From positions 1 through 50,446 of the forward strand of contig SXSC01000021.1 in the NCBI GenBank assembly GCA_005792355.1: DNA of 50,446 nt, written 5' to 3'. The notes under the pieces are model-generated. The model had not been told where the DNA came from and made no database searches. It saw nothing but the letters and a program-made list of their open reading frames with translations. Both the position numbers and the translations under genes were made by a program. The DNA comes from Opitutaceae bacterium. Lineage in GTDB: Bacteria > Verrucomicrobiota > Verrucomicrobiia > Opitutales > Opitutaceae. Below are positions 47,853 to 50,446 of the stretch, one piece after another. How positions within the stretch are numbered: position 1 is the stretch's first letter; each line of letters opens with the position of its first letter.

Positions 47853-48503
47853 CTAAACACCGAGCATCGCGCGGAGCGCCGCGAGATCGTTGACGACGCG
47901 GTCGTGACGCCCGCGGAGGCGGGCGGCGGGATGGTGGCCGGCGGCGACGAGCACGCAGTCGACGCCCATGTGCTGCGCGACATCGAGATCGTGGACCGTG
48001 TCGCCGATCATCAGGACGTCGGCGGGCGGCAGGCCGAGCTCCGCGATCCAAGCGCGGCCGAGTTCGGCCTTGCTGTGGGCAAAGATGTTGTCGAGGCCGG
48101 TGAGCCGGATGAAATGGGGCGTGAGACCAAAATGCGCGACGATCTCGTGCAGCGTTTCGTGCCGATAGGCCGAGAGGATCGATTGCGTGGCGCCAGCCTG
48201 GGTGACGGCCGCGAGGATTTCCGGGGCGCCGCGATGCAGCTGGCAACCCCAGCGGTTCTCGTCGTAGGCGGAGATGAACTCGACGCTCAACCGCTCGAAA
48301 GTGTCCTGCGCGGAGTCGAAGCCGAGACGATAGTAGTAATCACGCACCGGGAAGTCGAAGAGTTCGTGGTAGCGCGCGCGGTCAAGGAGGGGAAGGCCGC
48401 GGCGCGTCAGCAGGCCGTTCATGCAGACGATGGAATAATCGACGTCGTCGAGGAGGGTGCCGTTCCAGTCCCAGACGATGTGGCGGTAGCGCAAGGCGGG
48501 CAT
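47853..48503 (-). CDS. HAD-family phosphatase
   Basis: A 216-residue haloacid-dehalogenase hydrolase resembling phosphoglycolate phosphatase. HIVWDWNGTLLDDVDYSI holds the nucleophile and general acid in a DWNGT variant of the DxDGT motif, ILSAYRHETL the motif II Ser, HSKAELGRAWI the motif III Lys, and VLMIGDTVHDLDVAQ motif IV with its acidic pair. The start is uncertain between ATG 48503 (MPALRYRH) and ATG 48518; neither has a clear ribosome site. It probably dephosphorylates a small metabolite in the cytoplasm. Confidence 0.85.
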   Translation of the reverse strand: MPALRYRHIVWDWNGTLLDDVDYSIVCMNGLLTRRGLPLLDRARYHELFDFPVRDYYYRLGFDSAQDTFERLSVEFISAYDENRWGCQLHRGAPEILAAVTQAGATQSILSAYRHETLHEIVAHFGLTPHFIRLTGLDNIFAHSKAELGRAWIAELGLPPADVLMIGDTVHDLDVAQHMGVDCVLVAAGHHPAARLRGRHDRVVNDLAALRAMLGV

Positions 48504-48634
48504 CAGTGGAAACAGCATGGGCGGGCCCGCCGCTGCGGTGCAACCCCGGCGGATCAGACGGCCGCATCTGCGGTTGCCGAGGGTGATCGGAAGGAAGGGC
48601 GTTTTCCCGAGCGCCCACGGCTTGCGCCGCTCGT

Positions 48635-48672
48635 CGGCGGTTAGGCAACCGCCGCTCCCACGGGGAACGCTC
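48635..48672. repeat. Diverged REP-like palindrome (GGCGGTT family)
   Basis: GGCGGTTAGGCAACCGCCGC followed by TCCCACGGGGAACGCTC resembles the right half of the GGGCGGTTTCCC elements at 20248 and 24878 (GGCGGTTGGGAAACCGCCGC then TCC, with GGGGAACG downstream). The left arm is lost or rearranged. Confidence 0.6.
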
Positions 48673-48737
48673 GGAATCGTTGCAAAAATGATCGAAACGG
48701 ATCGATCGCAGCCCAAAGCGGAAACCGCAGCCGCGGG

Positions 48738-49487
48738 CTACGGCTTTCGATTCTTGCTCCGCGCCTGCTCCAGCAGCCAGGTGTAGAGGTCGTCGGTGCC
48801 GTAGGCTTTGTCCCAGCAGTTGTGGCCGACCCCGGGATATTCTGTGTACTTGGCGCCGGTGTTCAACTTGGTCAGGGCCTCGTGCATGTCGCGGTTGGCC
48901 TTGACCGTCTCCGGGCGATCCTGGTCGCCGCAGAAATTCCAGATGGGCAGGTGCGCGTCGGCGAATTTTTTCGCTTTGGCGGCATCCGGCCGCGAGCACA
49001 TCGGCACGATGGCGGCCCAGGCGGAGGGATCCTTGGCCGCAATGCTCCAGGTGCCGCTGCCGCCCATGGAGAGGCCGGTCAGATAGACGCGGTCGGGATC
49101 AGTGCCAAATTCCTGCTGCGTCTGTTTGAGCATGGCGAGGGCGCGTTGGGCGTCGGGACCATCGACCAGCCAACTGGAGCCGGGGGCGCACTGAGGCAGC
49201 ACGACAACAAAGGGCAGCGCGGCCTTGCGCTTCCAGATCGCCGGACCGATCCCGGTCATCATCTGATCGAGGTTGTTGGTCCCGCGCTCGCCGGAGCCGT
49301 GCAGGAACAGCATCACCGGCGGTTGAGAGCCCGGCAGATATTTCAACGGCACGAAGACAATAAACGGATGCGCCTGGCCGCTCGTATCGGTGTACGTGCG
49401 GTTTTGAAAACCGCGCGGGAGGGAATCGGCGGCGGGGGCGCTGGCGGCGCTGAAGAGCGCGAGGGCGAGGAGGAGGTGTTTTTTCAT
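48738..49487 (-). CDS. Exported alpha/beta-hydrolase esterase (CE1-like)
   Basis: A 249-residue exported hydrolase with a signal peptide (MKKHLLLALALFSAASAPAA). PVMLFLHGSGERGTNNLDQM is the oxyanion region, VYLTGLSMGGSGTWSIAAKD the G-x-S-x-G nucleophile elbow, IWNFCGDQDRPETVKANRDM the acid, and YPGVGHNCWDKAYG the catalytic His. This pattern is shared by carbohydrate esterases (acetyl xylan or feruloyl type) and predicted peptidases of the same fold in polysaccharide-degrading bacteria. It likely trims ester groups from plant or algal glycans, in keeping with the sulfatases in the window. It is transcribed toward the HAD gene. Confidence 0.85.
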   Translation of the reverse strand: MKKHLLLALALFSAASAPAADSLPRGFQNRTYTDTSGQAHPFIVFVPLKYLPGSQPPVMLFLHGSGERGTNNLDQMMTGIGPAIWKRKAALPFVVVLPQCAPGSSWLVDGPDAQRALAMLKQTQQEFGTDPDRVYLTGLSMGGSGTWSIAAKDPSAWAAIVPMCSRPDAAKAKKFADAHLPIWNFCGDQDRPETVKANRDMHEALTKLNTGAKYTEYPGVGHNCWDKAYGTDDLYTWLLEQARSKNRKP

Positions 49488-49574
49488 GGTCGGGAGGGAA
49501 ACGGGAGTCAGCAAAAGGGAGAACAGATGTCTCAGCGGGATGGGGATCCTGATTCGCATCATTTGCAATCCCGG

Positions 49575-50390
49575 CTATTGGATGGGCTTGATCTGCCGGG
49601 TGATTTCTTCGCCGCGGTAGCGTAGCGTGAATGTGGTTTCGCCGATCGCCGCGAGTTCAAGTTCGTAGTTCTGCTGGTTGTACGTCGCCGCGAAACGGGT
49701 GCCAACTTCGAATGGCCTGTTGCCGATCATCAGGCGAGGTGTGCCGCTCACCATCAACGTGCCGGAGGGCTGAATCTGAGCCGCGACCGTGGCCGCGACC
49801 GCCTCGAATGACTTTCGTTGCGCGAAGTCGGCCAGCATTTGGTCACTGGAATCGGCCGTCGGGTTGGCGCGGACGGCATCGATGAATTCATTGATGGCCG
49901 CCAGGTAGTCAGCCGCGGACAGTTTTTCACGTTGCGCGGCCGTGGCCAGGGCGCGGTTGAGTTTTTCGTCGTCGGGCAGCCGGAGATTCTCGAGTTCGGC
50001 CTGCTGCTTGAAGGCCTCTGACATGGCCAGGGCGAAATCCCGCTGGCGGTCGAACTTGGTTTGGAGTTCGGCGACCTGCGATTCGGTTTTAACGGCCCGC
50101 TGATTCACCCACCAGAGTCCTCCGACCAGCCCTGCGACGATGATCAGGCCGGCCACGATTCCGCGGCCAAGCCACGAACGTGTCTTCCGCAACTCGCCGC
50201 TCAGATGTTCAACGTTCGTTTGCAGTTCGCGAACGCGGAGTGCCAGGTCCGCGCGGGTATTCACCTCGCAGCGCAGGGCGTCGCCCGCCGACAGAGCGGC
50301 GCGGTGGGGTTCTCCACGTTTTGGTGTGGGTGAAAAAGGTCCAACTGGTCGAAAGGTGCGGGTTAAATCCGGACGCCGAGAACGACTCAT
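49575..50390 (-). CDS. Membrane protein with coiled coil, function unknown
   Basis: A 271-residue protein from ATG 50390 (MSRSRRPDLTRTFRPVGPFS). A heptad-like segment (ALRVRELQTNVEHLSGELRK) precedes one membrane helix (GIVAGLIIVAGLVGGLWWVN), followed by another charged helix (ESQVAELQTKFDRQRDFALA) and a C-terminal small beta domain ending ETTFTLRYRGEEITRQIKPI. No family is recognised. The layout is a cytoplasmic coiled coil, an anchor and an outer domain. A later ATG could be used, but this start keeps the coiled coil. It lies 87 bases upstream of the esterase gene on the same strand. Confidence 0.6.
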   Translation of the reverse strand: MSRSRRPDLTRTFRPVGPFSPTPKRGEPHRAALSAGDALRCEVNTRADLALRVRELQTNVEHLSGELRKTRSWLGRGIVAGLIIVAGLVGGLWWVNQRAVKTESQVAELQTKFDRQRDFALAMSEAFKQQAELENLRLPDDEKLNRALATAAQREKLSAADYLAAINEFIDAVRANPTADSSDQMLADFAQRKSFEAVAATVAAQIQPSGTLMVSGTPRLMIGNRPFEVGTRFAATYNQQNYELELAAIGETTFTLRYRGEEITRQIKPIQ

Positions 50391-50446
50391 CACGGACTGG
50401 TCTTCGCCTCCGGCTCCAAACCACAATCCGCTTTGAAGGAAGAAAA

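Noticed and set aside
1..50446. CRISPR arrays
   Set aside because: No run of regularly spaced direct repeats was seen; the repeated sequences are single palindromic units.

Overview
The window looks like chromosomal DNA of a GC-rich, heterotrophic member of the Verrucomicrobia, most plausibly close to the Opitutaceae. That placement is inferred from the gene mix: two Asp/Ser-type arylsulfatases, Gfo/Idh/MocA oxidoreductases, a fused RhaD-like aldolase/dehydrogenase, Tat-exported sugar isomerase-like proteins, a DUF2157/DUF4401/GDYXXLXY set and many intergenic palindromes. No rRNA gene or lineage marker settles it. Most starts lack an obvious Shine-Dalgarno sequence, and overlapping ATGA or GTGA junctions are common.

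Region 1 (1-5500) is a defence locus. On the minus strand lie a type III-like methyltransferase (Mod), a 56-residue membrane ORF and the start of a Res-type helicase that runs off the left edge. On the plus strand follow an XRE regulator coupled to an ImmA/IrrE metallopeptidase, two near-identical remnants of an HsdS-like C-terminus on either side of that pair, and a HicB antitoxin whose HicA partner breaks off next to a palindromic element.

Region 2 (5500-17200) holds two exported proteins (a large propeller-like hypothetical and a spermidine synthase-like protein), an IS1380 transposase stub, and a minus-strand catabolic operon of two Gfo/Idh/MocA dehydrogenases, an HpcH/HpaI aldolase, an SDR and an SMP-30 lactonase. 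It is divergent from a phytanoyl-CoA dioxygenase family gene. One of the dehydrogenases carries an in-frame palindromic repeat insertion. A SorAB-like periplasmic sulfite dehydrogenase pair follows and may handle sulfite, although the two sulfatases in the window are not adjacent to it.

Region 3 (17300-27150) is a divergent eight-gene locus. The minus strand carries a metal-dependent hydrolase, an SDR, a D-threonine aldolase/D-serine dehydratase-like PLP enzyme, an SSS-family sodium symporter and an exported kelch protein. The plus strand carries a class III aminotransferase of the glutamate-1-semialdehyde mutase type, an MlrC (M81) metallopeptidase and a RidA protein. I recognise every family but not the pathway; uptake and breakdown of an amino-containing compound is the best guess.

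Region 4 (27480-33300) has housekeeping genes (DEDDh exonuclease, rsmD, rsmE, tRNA-Gly with a terminator), then debris: a truncated AlbA_2/RecG-like gene, a DUF4338 (DruA-like) remnant, a sulfatase and a LamG fragment. Region 5 (33400-37500) is a RhaD-type bifunctional aldolase/dehydrogenase, a uronate dehydrogenase-like epimerase and a Tat-exported sugar isomerase-like protein. Region 6 (37660-50400) holds the DUF2157/DUF4401/GDYXXLXY membrane operon, a gutted ABC exporter, a second sulfatase, a cytochrome P450, a SWIM-SNF2 helicase, a HAD phosphatase, an exported esterase and an uncharacterised membrane protein.

The strongest cross-cutting signal is the density and diversity of intergenic imperfect palindromes. 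About a dozen elements of roughly 70-320 bp, in several sequence families, sit between genes, at the end of one gene and inside another. No CRISPR array, rRNA gene or intact insertion sequence was seen.
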